A DNA stretch of 64,000 nucleotides from Sphingomonas sp. FARSPH (GCF_003355005.1 NZ_CP029985.1:2688501-2752500), one strand, 5' to 3'. Positions 36,276 to 45,679 are shown, counted from the first letter of the stretch. A program made the numbers and translations. The notes: generated from the sequence alone by a model not told the origin.

Positions 36276-38759
36276 ATGACGACGATCGATCCGGCCGCCA
36301 TCGGTTATGACGATGGCGATATCGACACCAACACGACCGCCAATCCGCACATGAACGATCTGATCGCGTCGCGCTACTCGCGGCGCCAGACGCTGCGCGG
36401 CGGTCTGTCGGCGATGACCGCGGCGGTGTTCGGCGGCGGCGTCCTGTCCGCGTGTGCGGGCGACGATCCGCGTCGCGCGACGACCGTCACTGCCGGGTCT
36501 GCGGTGACGACGTCGGTCGGCAAGACGGTGACGCTGCAGGGCCAGGTCACGAGCGGCACCGCGACCGGCTCCGCTTGGACGCAGACGAGCGGGCCGATCG
36601 TGACGCTGACCAGCGGCAGCAACGGCATCGCGACCTTCACCGCGCCCGCCGTCACCGCCGCGACCGCGCTCGGCTTCCAGTTCAGTGCGACGTCGAGCGA
36701 CGGGATCAAGTCGGTCGCCGACACCAATGTCACCGTCGCGCCCGCCGTGCTCGATTTCACCGCGGTGGCGAAAAGCCTGGCGGACGTTGTCGCGGTGCCC
36801 GCAGGCTATCAGGTCACCGTGCTGTACCGGCTGGGCGACCCGATCAACGGCAGCGTCGGCGCCTATGCGAATGACGGCAGCGACACGACCTTCTCCGCGC
36901 GCGCGGGCGACCATCACGACGGCATGAGCTTCTTCGGCCTCGCCGCCAGCGGCAGCGCGCCGGACCCGACGAGCAGCAGCCGCGGCCTGCTGGTGATGAA
37001 CCACGAGAACATCACGCAATCCTACCTGCACCCCAACGGCGCGACGTCGACCGGCGGGGTGCGGCCGGTGGCGGAAGTGATCAAGGAGATCGAGTGCCAC
37101 GGTGTGAGCGTCGTGGAGATCGCGCGCGGCAGCGGCGGTTGGGCCTATGTTCCGGGCAGCAGCTTCAACCGCCGTATCACGCCGTTCACGCCGACCAGTT
37201 TCTCCGGCCCGGTCGCGGGCAACGCGCTGCTCTATACCGTCTTTTCGCCGACCGGCGTCGCGGGGCGCGGCACGATCAACAATTGCGCCAACGGCTATAT
37301 GCCGTGGAACACCTATTGCACCGCGGAGGAGAATTGGGCGGGCTATTTCCGGCGCGACGCGGGCGACAATGCACGCCGCACGGCCGCGCTGGGCGCGAAA
37401 TCGGTGACCGCGTTCACGCGCTACGGCCTCAACACCGGCAGCAACGACACGCTGCGCGCGGGCAATTACGGCTGGGCGACCGCCGCGGCGCAGGATGCGC
37501 GCATCGCCAAGTTCAACGCCAGCGTCGACGCGACCAAGGCCGTCAACGGTACCGGCGATTACCGCAACGAGCCCAACCAGTACGGCTGGATCGTGGAGAT
37601 CGACCCGTTCGATCCCAATGCCACCCCGCGCAAGCGCACCGCGCTCGGCCGCATGAACCACGAGGGCGTCTGCCCCGGCCGCACGATCGCCGGCGTCAAG
37701 CCGGCCTTCTACATGGGCGACGATGCGCAGAACGAGTATATCTACAAGTTCGTGTCCGCGACGCCCTGGTCCGCGGCGGACGCGACCGCGTCGAACCGGA
37801 TCGCGACCGGCGACAAATATCTCGACAGCGGCACGCTGTACGTCGCGAAATTCAACGCCGACGGCAGCGGCCAGTGGCTGCCGCTGGTGTTCGGTCAGGG
37901 GCCGCTGACGAGCACCAACGCCGCCTATCCCTTCATCGACCAGGCGGACGTGCTGACGCATGCGCGCCTCGCCGGCGACGCGCTGGGCGCGACGCGGATG
38001 GACCGGCCGGAATGGACCGCGGTCAATCCGGTCACCGGCGAGATGTATTGCACGCTGACCAACAATTCGTCGCGCACCGTCGCCAACACCGATGCGGCCA
38101 ACCCGCGCGCCTATACCGATCCCAAGACGACGGGCGGCCAGACCAATGGCAACGCCAACGGCCATATCGTGCGCCTGCGCGAGACGGGCGACAGCAGCGA
38201 GGCGTTGACCTTTACCTGGGACATCTATGCCTTCGGGGCGGGCAGCGACCTCAACGCGCAGAACATCAACCTGTCGGGGCTGGATGGGACCAACGACTTC
38301 TCGTCGCCCGATGGCCTGTGGTTCGGCCGCGCCAGCAACGTGACGGGGCAGGGCACGCCGCTGATGTGGATCGAGACGGATGACGGCGCCTATACCGACG
38401 TCACCAATTGCATGCTGCTTGCCTCCATCCCGGGCAATGTCGGCGACGGCGGCACGCGCACGATCACCAACACGATCGGATCGGCGAGCGCGACGCAGGC
38501 GACGCGTGTCGGCAAGGCACCGGGGACTGCGCTCAAGCGCTTCCTGGTCGGGCCGAAGGAGTGCGAGATCACCGGCATCGACACGACGCCGGATGGCCGG
38601 TCGCTGTTCGTCAACATCCAGCATCCCGGCGAGAACGGTGGCCCCGCGAACGTCACCTCCAACTGGCCGCAGAGCCAAGCGACGGGCACCGGCAGCGGCC
38701 GGCCCCGCTCCGCGACGATCGTCATCACGCGCACCGATGGCGGGATCATCGGGCTGTAA
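36276..38759 (+). CDS. phoX: PhoX-type alkaline phosphatase, Tat lipoprotein-like signal
   Basis: This 827-residue protein has the PhoX (DUF839) core. Motifs include LLVMNHENITQSYLHP, EENWAGYFRR, RMNHEGVCPGRT, MGDDAQNEYIYKF and FSSPDGLWFGRA, which supply acidic and His residues for the Ca/Fe site. The signal carries twin Arg (Arg36, Arg37 in SRRQTLRG) followed by LSAC, so Cys60 may be lipidated after Tat export. A glycine/serine/threonine-rich Ig-like insert (SVGKTVTLQGQVTSG) follows. It starts at ATG after GGGGGAC, not at the earlier in-frame ATG at 36144. It hydrolyses phosphomonoesters for phosphate scavenging, and a Pho box lies upstream. Confidence 0.93.
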   Translation: MTTIDPAAIGYDDGDIDTNTTANPHMNDLIASRYSRRQTLRGGLSAMTAAVFGGGVLSACAGDDPRRATTVTAGSAVTTSVGKTVTLQGQVTSGTATGSAWTQTSGPIVTLTSGSNGIATFTAPAVTAATALGFQFSATSSDGIKSVADTNVTVAPAVLDFTAVAKSLADVVAVPAGYQVTVLYRLGDPINGSVGAYANDGSDTTFSARAGDHHDGMSFFGLAASGSAPDPTSSSRGLLVMNHENITQSYLHPNGATSTGGVRPVAEVIKEIECHGVSVVEIARGSGGWAYVPGSSFNRRITPFTPTSFSGPVAGNALLYTVFSPTGVAGRGTINNCANGYMPWNTYCTAEENWAGYFRRDAGDNARRTAALGAKSVTAFTRYGLNTGSNDTLRAGNYGWATAAAQDARIAKFNASVDATKAVNGTGDYRNEPNQYGWIVEIDPFDPNATPRKRTALGRMNHEGVCPGRTIAGVKPAFYMGDDAQNEYIYKFVSATPWSAADATASNRIATGDKYLDSGTLYVAKFNADGSGQWLPLVFGQGPLTSTNAAYPFIDQADVLTHARLAGDALGATRMDRPEWTAVNPVTGEMYCTLTNNSSRTVANTDAANPRAYTDPKTTGGQTNGNANGHIVRLRETGDSSEALTFTWDIYAFGAGSDLNAQNINLSGLDGTNDFSSPDGLWFGRASNVTGQGTPLMWIETDDGAYTDVTNCMLLASIPGNVGDGGTRTITNTIGSASATQATRVGKAPGTALKRFLVGPKECEITGIDTTPDGRSLFVNIQHPGENGGPANVTSNWPQSQATGTGSGRPRSATIVITRTDGGIIGL

Positions 38760-38774
38760 AGGCGGCGCAATCAT

Positions 38775-38809
38775 GCCGGGGCGCGGGCGCGTTTCTGCCG
38801 CGCCCCGGC
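38775..38809 (+). terminator. Hairpin after phoX, candidate terminator
   Basis: Twelve-base perfect arms GCCGGGGCGCGG/CCGCGCCCCGGC surround an 11-base loop just after the phoX stop. There is no T-run after the stem, so the terminator role is probable only. Confidence 0.6.
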
Positions 38810-38905
38810 AGAATATTGCCACTTTGGGGCAATCCTAAGCGATTGTTAAACCTTCCCCGCCATAGGTCAGCCTTAGACATAGTCGTTGGGCGGGAGGGCG
38901 TGGAC

Positions 38906-39421
38906 ATGTTGAGAAAGCGCGAACCCAGACGCAGGGTGATGGTGCGTGCGCGCATGCGGTCCGGCGCGGACTGGCACGACGTCATCATCCATAACATGTC
39001 GTCGCGCGGGTTGCTCGCGACGTCGAAGGTCGATTGCCGGCCGGGTACCGTCATCGAGCTGCGCCGCATCCACCACATCATCGTCGGGCGTGTGGTGTGG
39101 GAAAAGGACCAGTATTTCGGGATCCGTACGCAGGACAAGCTGGACATCGACGCGATCGTCGAGGCCAAGCCGCCCGCGTTCAAGCCCGGCACCGCCGGCG
39201 CGGAGATGGGCGAGGATCGCCGGGGCGCGAACCGCCGGATCACCGCCGTGTCGGTCACCGAGCGCGAGGCGCGCAGCCGGCGGTTCTCGGCGGCGTTCCA
39301 GTTCGTCATACTGATCGGCGTCGCGGCGATCGCCGCGCTGTTCCTCGCGGAACGGATGGGTCAGGTGCTGTCCCGGCCGCTTGCCGCGGTCAGCGCGGAA
39401 CTGGGTGGCGGCGCGTCCTGA
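38906..39421 (+). CDS. PilZ domain protein with C-terminal membrane anchor
   Basis: This 171-residue protein has an N-terminal PilZ-like domain: KREPRRRVMVRARMR, then IHNMSSRGLLATSK. This matches the RxxxR and (D/N)xSxxG pattern of c-di-GMP-binding PilZ domains. Near the C-terminus is a single hydrophobic helix FVILIGVAAIAALFLA. It starts after GGGAGGG. It probably reads c-di-GMP at the membrane; partners are unknown. The arginines are in the right place but the motif match was made by eye. Confidence 0.8.
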   Translation: MLRKREPRRRVMVRARMRSGADWHDVIIHNMSSRGLLATSKVDCRPGTVIELRRIHHIIVGRVVWEKDQYFGIRTQDKLDIDAIVEAKPPAFKPGTAGAEMGEDRRGANRRITAVSVTEREARSRRFSAAFQFVILIGVAAIAALFLAERMGQVLSRPLAAVSAELGGGAS

Positions 39422-39575
39422 TCGGAAGCGGCGACGCCGGTCGCCCACCGCTTTGTTCTGGTGAGCGGCTTTGGGCCGCCGCTCCTGTCGTCACGCGTAG
39501 AGGACGATCGCCGCGCCGATGCGCGCGGGCGGAGGAGAGAGTGCTGCCCCCTGAACGTCCACGGGCCGCTCAAAC

Positions 39576-39602
39576 AAAAAGGGCCGGGAAAGATCCCGGC
39601 CC
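39576..39602 (-). terminator. Intrinsic terminator of rplK-rplA
   Basis: Perfect GGGCCGGGA/TCCCGGCCC stem with a 4-base loop (39581-39602), followed on the minus strand by T5. It ends the rplK-rplA transcript before the PilZ gene. Confidence 0.88.
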
Positions 39603-39630
39603 TTCGTGTCTCATCGCAGTTGCGACCGGA

Positions 39631-40323
39631 TCAGGCGCCCGCGACGTCCGCGGTGTCGACCTTGATACCCGCGCCCATCGTCGAGCTGACGGCGACCTTG
39701 CGGACATACTTGCCCTTGGCGCCCGACGGCTTGGCCTTGACCACCGCGTCGACCAGCGCGTCGAAGTTGCGGCGCAGATCTTCCTGGCTGAACGATGCCT
39801 TGCCGATGCCCGAATGGATGATGCCGGCCTTTTCGACGCGATATTCGACCTGACCGCCCTTGGCGGCCTTCACCGCTTCGGCGACGTTCATGGTGACGGT
39901 GCCGAGCTTCGGGTTCGGCATCAGGCCCTTGGGGCCGAGCACCTTACCCAGGCGACCCACGACGCCCATCATGTCCGGGGTCGCGATGCAGCGATCGAAG
40001 TCGATCGTGCCGCCCTGGATCGTCTCCATCAGGTCTTCCGCACCGACGACATCGGCGCCGGCGGCGCGCGCTTCGTCAGCCTTCGGACCGCGGGCGAAGA
40101 CGCCGACGCGGACGGTCTTGCCGGTGCCGGCGGGCAGCGTGACGACGCCGCGGACCATCTGGTCCGCGTGACGCGGATCGACGCCGAGGTTCAGCGCAAC
40201 CTCGATCGTCTCGTCGAACTTCGAGGTCGCGCCCGACTTCGCCAGCGCGATCGCCTCGTCGACGCCGTGCAGCTTCTCACGATCAATCGTGACGGCCTTC
40301 TGCTTCTTGCTGAGCTTCGCCAT
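39631..40323 (-). CDS. rplA: 50S ribosomal protein L1
   Basis: This 230-residue protein begins [20 protein letters not shown] and shows L1 motifs, including [16 protein letters not shown] and [17 protein letters not shown]. It binds 23S rRNA at the L1 stalk and typically represses its own operon. It lies four bases after rplK and has GGAGGG before its start. A terminator follows. Confidence 0.98.
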   Translation of the reverse strand: MAKLSKKQKAVTIDREKLHGVDEAIALAKSGATSKFDETIEVALNLGVDPRHADQMVRGVVTLPAGTGKTVRVGVFARGPKADEARAAGADVVGAEDLMETIQGGTIDFDRCIATPDMMGVVGRLGKVLGPKGLMPNPKLGTVTMNVAEAVKAAKGGQVEYRVEKAGIIHSGIGKASFSQEDLRRNFDALVDAVVKAKPSGAKGKYVRKVAVSSTMGAGIKVDTADVAGA

Positions 40324-40327
40324 GATC

Positions 40328-40759
40328 TTAGCCCTCCACCACTTCGAGGCCCATCGCGCGGGCGGAGCCTTCGATGATCTTGGTCGCAGCCTCGATGTCG
40401 TTGGCGTTCAGGTCCTTCATCTTGATCTGCGCGATCTCGCTGAGCTTCGAGCGCGCGATCTTGCCCGCGGACACCTTGCCCGGCTCCTTCGAGCCCGACT
40501 TCAGGTTCGCAGCCTTCTTGATGAGGTAGGTCGCCGGCGCGGTCTTCGTCTCGAACGAGAACGAACGATCGGCATAGACGGTGATGACGGTGGGCAGCGG
40601 CGTGCCCTTCTCGACTTCGCCGGTCTGCGCGTTGAATGCCTTGCAGAATTCCATGATGTTGACGCCGCGCTGACCCAGCGCCGGGCCGATCGGCGGCGAG
40701 GGGTTGGCAGCGCCCGCGGGCACCTGCAGCTTGATATAGCCGGTAATCTTCTTTGCCAT
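40328..40759 (-). CDS. rplK: 50S ribosomal protein L11
   Basis: This 143-residue protein starts [16 protein letters not shown] and carries [25 protein letters not shown], the N-terminal domain of L11. It forms the GTPase-associated centre with 23S rRNA. There is no nusG or secE upstream; the next gene upstream is divergent. rplK and rplA thus form their own two-gene unit. Confidence 0.98.
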   Translation of the reverse strand: MAKKITGYIKLQVPAGAANPSPPIGPALGQRGVNIMEFCKAFNAQTGEVEKGTPLPTVITVYADRSFSFETKTAPATYLIKKAANLKSGSKEPGKVSAGKIARSKLSEIAQIKMKDLNANDIEAATKIIEGSARAMGLEVVEG

Positions 40760-41009
40760 GTCACTCTCTATTCCGGGCCGGCGGACCGGCCCATTTCAAG
40801 TCGAGCGGTCGTGACGGGCGCATGGGTTGCCCCGACGCCCTGCCGCTTGGGTTTCCAGCTGATGCTTGGAAGCGCGGGCGCATAGCGGAAAGGATCGCGG
40901 CGGGCAAGGGCGCGAATGCGCAGGTCTCGACCAGATCGCCACATTCCGCGGCTTGCCGCCGATCCGGCTGCCCGTATGATCGTCCACGGGGAAAATCCAG
41001 GGGGTACGG

Positions 41010-43004
41010 ATGGACTGGAAGGGGAAGGCCCGCGCGCTCGTCGTCGCGGCGGGGGGCGTGGCGGCAGGCGGGATCACGCCGGCGGGGGCGGATACGCCGA
41101 CGCCGCCGGGTGCGCCGACGCTGGCACAGCGGTTCGGCGCGCGCGAGCGCGTGCGCGACATCAGCCTGTCGCCCGATGGCACGCATGTCGCGATCGTCGG
41201 ATCCGGCGCGACGCGCGACACGATCACGATCATCGACCTGGCGACGGGCACGCCCAAGACGATGAACGCGACCATGCCCGGATCGGTGCAGCTGACCAAT
41301 TGCGGCTTTTCCGCTGCGGACCGGCTGGTCTGTCGATACCGGGGCATCACCGATCTCTACACGCTCAAGGTCGCCTATACCCGCACGGTCGGCCTCGATA
41401 CGGCGGGCGGCAACGTTCGCTATCTGGGGCGTCGCACCGGCATGGACGCGACGCGCGCCAGCCAGTTCGACGGCGAGGTGATCGACTGGCGCGACGGCGA
41501 TGGATCGGTGTTGATGACGCACGATTACGTGCCGCAGGAATCGCCCGGATCGATCACCCGATCGGGCCGCGACGGATTGGGCGTCGACCTGGTCGACACG
41601 CGCACGGGCAAGTTCGTGACGGTGGAACAGCCCAACCAGATCGCGACCGACTATATCGCCGATGGCCTGGGCAACGTGCGTATCCGCGTCGTCGCGCCGC
41701 GGCACGTCGATGGGCTGCTGAAGGGGCAGACGGTGTACGCCTACCGGGCGAAGGGCGGCGGCGACTGGAAGGCATTCAGCACCTCCACCCCCGACAACAA
41801 CGTGCTGGAGCCGATCGCGGTCGATGGCAGCGCGGACGTCGCCTATGCGGTGCGCGGGCTGGACGGACGGCGGGCGCTGTACCGCGTCGCGCTGGACGGC
41901 ACGATGAAGGAGGAGCTGGTTTCCAGCAACCCCTCGGTCGACGTCGGCGCGCTGGTGCCGATCGGGCGGCGCGGGCGGATCATCGGCGCGACCTATGTCA
42001 CCGATCGCCGCCATGTCGATTATTTCGACCCGGAATATCGCAAGCTCGCCGCCTCGCTCGCGCGCGCCCTGCCCAAGACGCCGCTGATCCAGTTCATGGG
42101 CGCATCGGGTGACGAGAGCCGCCTGCTCGTGTTCGCGAGCAGCGATGTCGATCCGGGTGTCTATTATACCTACGACAAGAAGACGCGGCATCTGGACGCG
42201 ATCACGCTGGCGCGGCCGGAACTGGAAGGGTTGCCGCTCGCCGAGATGACGGCGATCACGTTCGAGGCGAAGGACGGAACCAAAATTCCCGCCTATCTGA
42301 CGTTGCCGCCGGGCGGCGCGCGCAAGGGGCTACCGACGATCGTCATGCCGCATGGCGGACCCAGCTATCGCGACGAATGGGGATTCGACTGGCTCGTCCA
42401 GTATTTCGCGCAGGCCGGCTATGCGGTGCTGCAACCCAATTTCCGCGGATCGAGCGGCTATGGCGAGGCCTTCTTCGCCAACAATGGTTTTCGGTCGTGG
42501 CAGACCGCCATCGGCGACGTCACCGATGCGGGGCGCTGGCTGGTCAAGGAAGGGATCGCTGATCCGGCGAAGCTCGCGATCGTCGGCTGGTCCTACGGCG
42601 GCTATGCCGCGCTGCAGGCGAATGTCGTCGATCCCGACCTGTTCAAGGCAGCGATCGCGATCGCGCCGGTCACCGACCTTGCGATGACGAAGCGCGAGGC
42701 GGAGGGGTTCGAGAACGAGAAATTGGTCGCGGCGCAGGTCGGCTCCGGCCCCGCCATTGCGGCCGGGTCGCCCGCGCGTCACGCCGACCGCTTCAAGGCG
42801 CCCGTGCTGATGTTCCACGGCGACCAGGACATCAACGTCGGCGTCGACCAGTCGCGCACGATGGATCGGGCGCTGTCGCGTGCGGGCAAGCAGGCGCGGC
42901 TCGTCGTCTTCCCGAAGCTGGACCACCAGCTCGACGATGCGACCGTGCGCGCGCAGATGCTGTCGGACTCGGACGCCTTCCTGCGCAAGGCGATGAACAT
43001 GTGA
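41010..43004 (+). CDS. S9 family prolyl oligopeptidase-like peptidase
   Basis: This 664-residue serine peptidase has a Sec-like signal sequence, an N-terminal beta-propeller-like half, and a C-terminal alpha/beta-hydrolase domain. The catalytic triad can be placed at Ser528 in GWSYGGYAAL, Asp607 in HGDQDINVG and His639 in LDHQLDD. It resembles acylaminoacyl-peptidase/dipeptidyl-peptidase enzymes exported by sphingomonads. The start ATG follows GGGGGTACGG. It is divergent from rplK. Together with the M28 and DUF885 enzymes it adds to an extracellular peptide-degrading set. Confidence 0.9.
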   Translation: MDWKGKARALVVAAGGVAAGGITPAGADTPTPPGAPTLAQRFGARERVRDISLSPDGTHVAIVGSGATRDTITIIDLATGTPKTMNATMPGSVQLTNCGFSAADRLVCRYRGITDLYTLKVAYTRTVGLDTAGGNVRYLGRRTGMDATRASQFDGEVIDWRDGDGSVLMTHDYVPQESPGSITRSGRDGLGVDLVDTRTGKFVTVEQPNQIATDYIADGLGNVRIRVVAPRHVDGLLKGQTVYAYRAKGGGDWKAFSTSTPDNNVLEPIAVDGSADVAYAVRGLDGRRALYRVALDGTMKEELVSSNPSVDVGALVPIGRRGRIIGATYVTDRRHVDYFDPEYRKLAASLARALPKTPLIQFMGASGDESRLLVFASSDVDPGVYYTYDKKTRHLDAITLARPELEGLPLAEMTAITFEAKDGTKIPAYLTLPPGGARKGLPTIVMPHGGPSYRDEWGFDWLVQYFAQAGYAVLQPNFRGSSGYGEAFFANNGFRSWQTAIGDVTDAGRWLVKEGIADPAKLAIVGWSYGGYAALQANVVDPDLFKAAIAIAPVTDLAMTKREAEGFENEKLVAAQVGSGPAIAAGSPARHADRFKAPVLMFHGDQDINVGVDQSRTMDRALSRAGKQARLVVFPKLDHQLDDATVRAQMLSDSDAFLRKAMNM

Positions 43005-43026
43005 CGCGGCGGGCGACGCGGACGGT

Positions 43027-43734
43027 TCAGGCCGCCCGCTTCGCCATCCATCCTTCGGCATGCGCAAAGGCGGGGGCGTCGTCGACGTCGATCCACGGCA
43101 GGTCGCTGCAATCGACGACGCGGGCGCGGCCCTTGGCGGCGAGAATCCGCACCCCTTCGGTCAGCGACGGGCTGTCGAGCGTCGCGAGCGCATCGAAGAA
43201 GGCGGGGCCGACCGCGAACACGCCGGTGTCGTAGCAGTCGTGCGGTGCCAGTTCCTTGCCGATCGCGACGATGCGGTCGCCCTGCGTCGCGACGCAGGTG
43301 ACGTCGAGCGGATCGACCCACGGGTGGCCGAGCCGGCGATCGATGCCGAGGCTGAGCCCGTCGCCCGCGCCCGCCTCGGCCAGCCGGCGGTAATGCGCGG
43401 GGCGGACGAGATGGTCGCACATCGCCATCACCACGCCGTCCGCACCGATCCAGTCGCGCGCGGCCAGCGCGGAGACGCCGTTGGGCTGGTGCCAATCGGT
43501 CATCACCACCGCGACCGCGAGCGGCCAGGCGCGCTCGACCAGATGCGCGGCGATCGCATCCGCGCCATAGCCGAGCGAGACGACCGCGCGCGTCAGACCC
43601 GCCGCCGCCATGCCTTCCAGCGCATGGTCGATCAGCGCGCGCCCCGCGACCGGACACAGCGGCTTGTAGGGAGTGACGTCCCGGAGCCGGCTGCCGGCGC
43701 CGGCGGCGAGCAGCAGGCCCGTCGTGATCATCAT
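43027..43734 (-). CDS. NTP-transferase, probable CTP:inositol-1-phosphate cytidylyltransferase
   Basis: This 235-residue nucleotidyltransferase has an N-terminal LLLAAGAGSRLRDVTPYKPL, the pyrophosphorylase signature. It includes MCDHLVRPAHYRR (a metal-binding Asp), and VTDWHQPN-like and DSPSLTEGVR segments. It overlaps the stop of the inositol-3-phosphate synthase gene (ATGA) and follows a CDP-alcohol phosphotransferase. This context, and its similarity in layout to the IPCT domain of IPCT/DIPPS enzymes, suggest that it makes CDP-inositol from CTP and inositol phosphate. Another sugar-phosphate nucleotidyltransferase (for example MobA-like) is possible. The substrate is inferred from neighbours, not from residues I can prove. 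Confidence 0.75.
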   Translation of the reverse strand: MMITTGLLLAAGAGSRLRDVTPYKPLCPVAGRALIDHALEGMAAAGLTRAVVSLGYGADAIAAHLVERAWPLAVAVVMTDWHQPNGVSALAARDWIGADGVVMAMCDHLVRPAHYRRLAEAGAGDGLSLGIDRRLGHPWVDPLDVTCVATQGDRIVAIGKELAPHDCYDTGVFAVGPAFFDALATLDSPSLTEGVRILAAKGRARVVDCSDLPWIDVDDAPAFAHAEGWMAKRAA

Positions 43735-44822
43735 GCGGCCTTGATGAACGCCTCGACCTCGGCATGCGCGATGTCGTCGGTCATCTGCGTGCGGGGGTGC
43801 TTGCAGAAATAGGCCGATGCCGGGTCGATCACGCCGGCGAGCCCGCGGTCGCGCGCGATCTTGGCGCAGCGGATCATGTCGATCGCGACGCCCGCGCTGT
43901 TGGGCGAATCCTCGACCGACAGGCGCAGCTCCAGGTTCATCGGCACGCCGCCGAACAGCTGGCCTTCCATGCGCAGGAAACAGACCTTGTTATCGTTCTG
44001 CCAGGGCACGTAATCCGACGGGCCGATGTGGACGTTGTCGTCCTCCAGCCGCTCCGCCGCGACCGACTGCACGGCTTCGGTTTTCGACACTTTCTTCGAG
44101 GCGAGGCGGCGGTGGTTCGCCATGTTCAGGAAGTCGGTGTTGCCGCCGGTGTTGAGCTGGTAGGTGCGGTCGAGCTTGACGCCGCGCTTGGCGAACAGGT
44201 CGGTCAGCACGCGGTGGACGATCGTCGCGCCCAGCTGCGCCTTGATGTCGTCGCCGATGATCGGCACGCCCGCCGCCTCGAACTTCGCGGCCCATTCGGG
44301 GTTCGATGCGATGAACACGGGGATGTTGTTGACGAAGGCGACGCCCGCCTCGAGCGCGCATTCGGCGTAGAATTCGGTCGCTTCCTGGCTGCCGACGGGC
44401 AAATAGTTCATCAGCACCTCCGCGCCCGAGCGCTTGAGCTCCGCGACGACGTCGGCCTTGCTCGGCTGCGTGTCGTTGGCGACGACGAACGTGCGCTCAT
44501 CCTTGTAATCGCCCATATGGTCGGCGACGCCGTCCAGCACCGCGCCCATACGCACGATCGTACCCGTCGCGGTGACGTTGGGCGCGAAGACCGCGGTGCA
44601 ATTGGGCTTGGCGAAGATCGCGTCCGCGACGTCCTTGCCCACTTTGCGCGCATCGACGTCCCAGGCGGCGACGACCTTGATGTCGCTCGGCTTGTAGCCG
44701 CCGACCTCCCAGTGCATCAGCCCGACAGTGTCGTTCGCGCCTTCGCGATAATGTTCGAGGCCTTGCACCAGCGAACTGGCGCAATTGCCGATGCCGATGA
44801 TCGCGATGTTGATGGACGTCAT
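43731..44822 (-). CDS. ino1: Inositol-3-phosphate synthase
   Basis: This 363-residue enzyme is of the short bacterial/archaeal type. It has a Rossmann start INIAIIGIGNCASSL, then VNNIPVFIASNP, GDDIKAQLGATIVHR, NTGGNTDFLNMAN and the SKKVSKTEAV lysine cluster. It converts glucose 6-phosphate to inositol 3-phosphate with NAD. It overlaps both neighbours by four bases (44819-44822 and 43731-43734). Eukaryotic enzymes are longer (about 510 residues), so the class is clear. Together with the two flanking genes it forms a full set for an inositol-headed phospholipid or related osmolyte. Confidence 0.93.
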   Translation of the reverse strand: MTSINIAIIGIGNCASSLVQGLEHYREGANDTVGLMHWEVGGYKPSDIKVVAAWDVDARKVGKDVADAIFAKPNCTAVFAPNVTATGTIVRMGAVLDGVADHMGDYKDERTFVVANDTQPSKADVVAELKRSGAEVLMNYLPVGSQEATEFYAECALEAGVAFVNNIPVFIASNPEWAAKFEAAGVPIIGDDIKAQLGATIVHRVLTDLFAKRGVKLDRTYQLNTGGNTDFLNMANHRRLASKKVSKTEAVQSVAAERLEDDNVHIGPSDYVPWQNDNKVCFLRMEGQLFGGVPMNLELRLSVEDSPNSAGVAIDMIRCAKIARDRGLAGVIDPASAYFCKHPRTQMTDDIAHAEVEAFIKAA

Positions 44823-45679
44823 GATTGACCCTGTTCACTGGAAAGGAAGGTGGGGGTGGCGGCGGCGCCGTGGACGAAGCTGCGTTCGACGCGCCGGTGG
44901 AGAAGCAGGCCCGCCGCGCAGATCAGGCTGAGCGGCACGATCTCGAACCACCAGAAGGCGGCCGGGCTGGCAGCGAGGCAGGCGAGGACGATCGCGAGCA
45001 CGCGGACGTTGGCGGTCAGCAGCGCCTCCAGCCGCATCGCCGGGACGGCGCGAGCGGCATAGGCGGCGGCAAAAGCGGCGCGGTCGGGCGCGGCGGCGAA
45101 GCGGCGTTCGAACGGCATCGCCGCCCGATCGACTGCAAAGGCGACGGAATCATACAGGCGCACCAGCCACGGGCCCGAAGACACGGCCGGCGCGGCGAGC
45201 GGCTGCCCGCGAACGCGGCGGTGGAAGCGGGCGCGCTCGCCCTCATACAGGCTGGACTGGACGGCATGCGCCGCGCCCGCTGCGACCGCCAGCAGCCAGC
45301 CTTCGGGCGTGCCGACGGTGAAGGCGAGCGAAAGATAGATCAGCGTGAAGACGCCGTGGTCGCACAGGCCGTCGAGCATCCGGCCGAGCGCGCTGGCGGT
45401 GCCGGTCGCCCGTGCGATCATCCCGTCGAGCCCGTCGGCGATCAGCCAGGCGATCGCGAAGCCGAGGCCGACGAGTGCGGCGCCGGGACGATGCCATTGC
45501 GAAAAGGCGGCGGCGGCGACCCCGCCGCAGATCAGTCCGACGATCGAGACGCTGTTGGCCGACACCCGCCACGCCAGCGCGCGACCCAGCAACGCGTGTG
45601 CCGCCGGGTGGATCAGATAGAGGTTGGATGGGTCCTCGATCCGGCGATCGCGCGAGCCATCCCGCGGCGGGATTGTCAT
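44819..45679 (-). CDS. CDP-alcohol phosphotransferase, probable inositol phospholipid synthase
   Basis: This 286-residue polytopic membrane enzyme has the exact CDP-alcohol phosphotransferase motif DG-L-DG-MIAR-8-G-3-D-3-D. It is read as DGLDGMIARATGTASALGRML followed by DGLCDH, giving the two Asp for metal and CDP. Five or six hydrophobic helices surround it, with N-terminal PSNLYLIHPAAHALL. It is first of three overlapping genes with ino1 and a cytidylyltransferase, so the donor is probably CDP-inositol and the acceptor a lipid or inositol phosphate. A CDP-diacylglycerol-using reaction is the main alternative. The start is ATG at 45679; a ribosome site is not obvious. Confidence 0.88.
   Translation of the reverse strand: MTIPPRDGSRDRRIEDPSNLYLIHPAAHALLGRALAWRVSANSVSIVGLICGGVAAAAFSQWHRPGAALVGLGFAIAWLIADGLDGMIARATGTASALGRMLDGLCDHGVFTLIYLSLAFTVGTPEGWLLAVAAGAAHAVQSSLYEGERARFHRRVRGQPLAAPAVSSGPWLVRLYDSVAFAVDRAAMPFERRFAAAPDRAAFAAAYAARAVPAMRLEALLTANVRVLAIVLACLAASPAAFWWFEIVPLSLICAAGLLLHRRVERSFVHGAAATPTFLSSEQGQS

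Noticed and set aside
36135..38822. Long open frame of 895 codons on the minus strand opposite phoX
   Set aside because: It is an antisense artefact of high-GC codon use: Arg/Ala/Gly-rich, no family features, no ribosome site, and phoX on the other strand has clear motifs.
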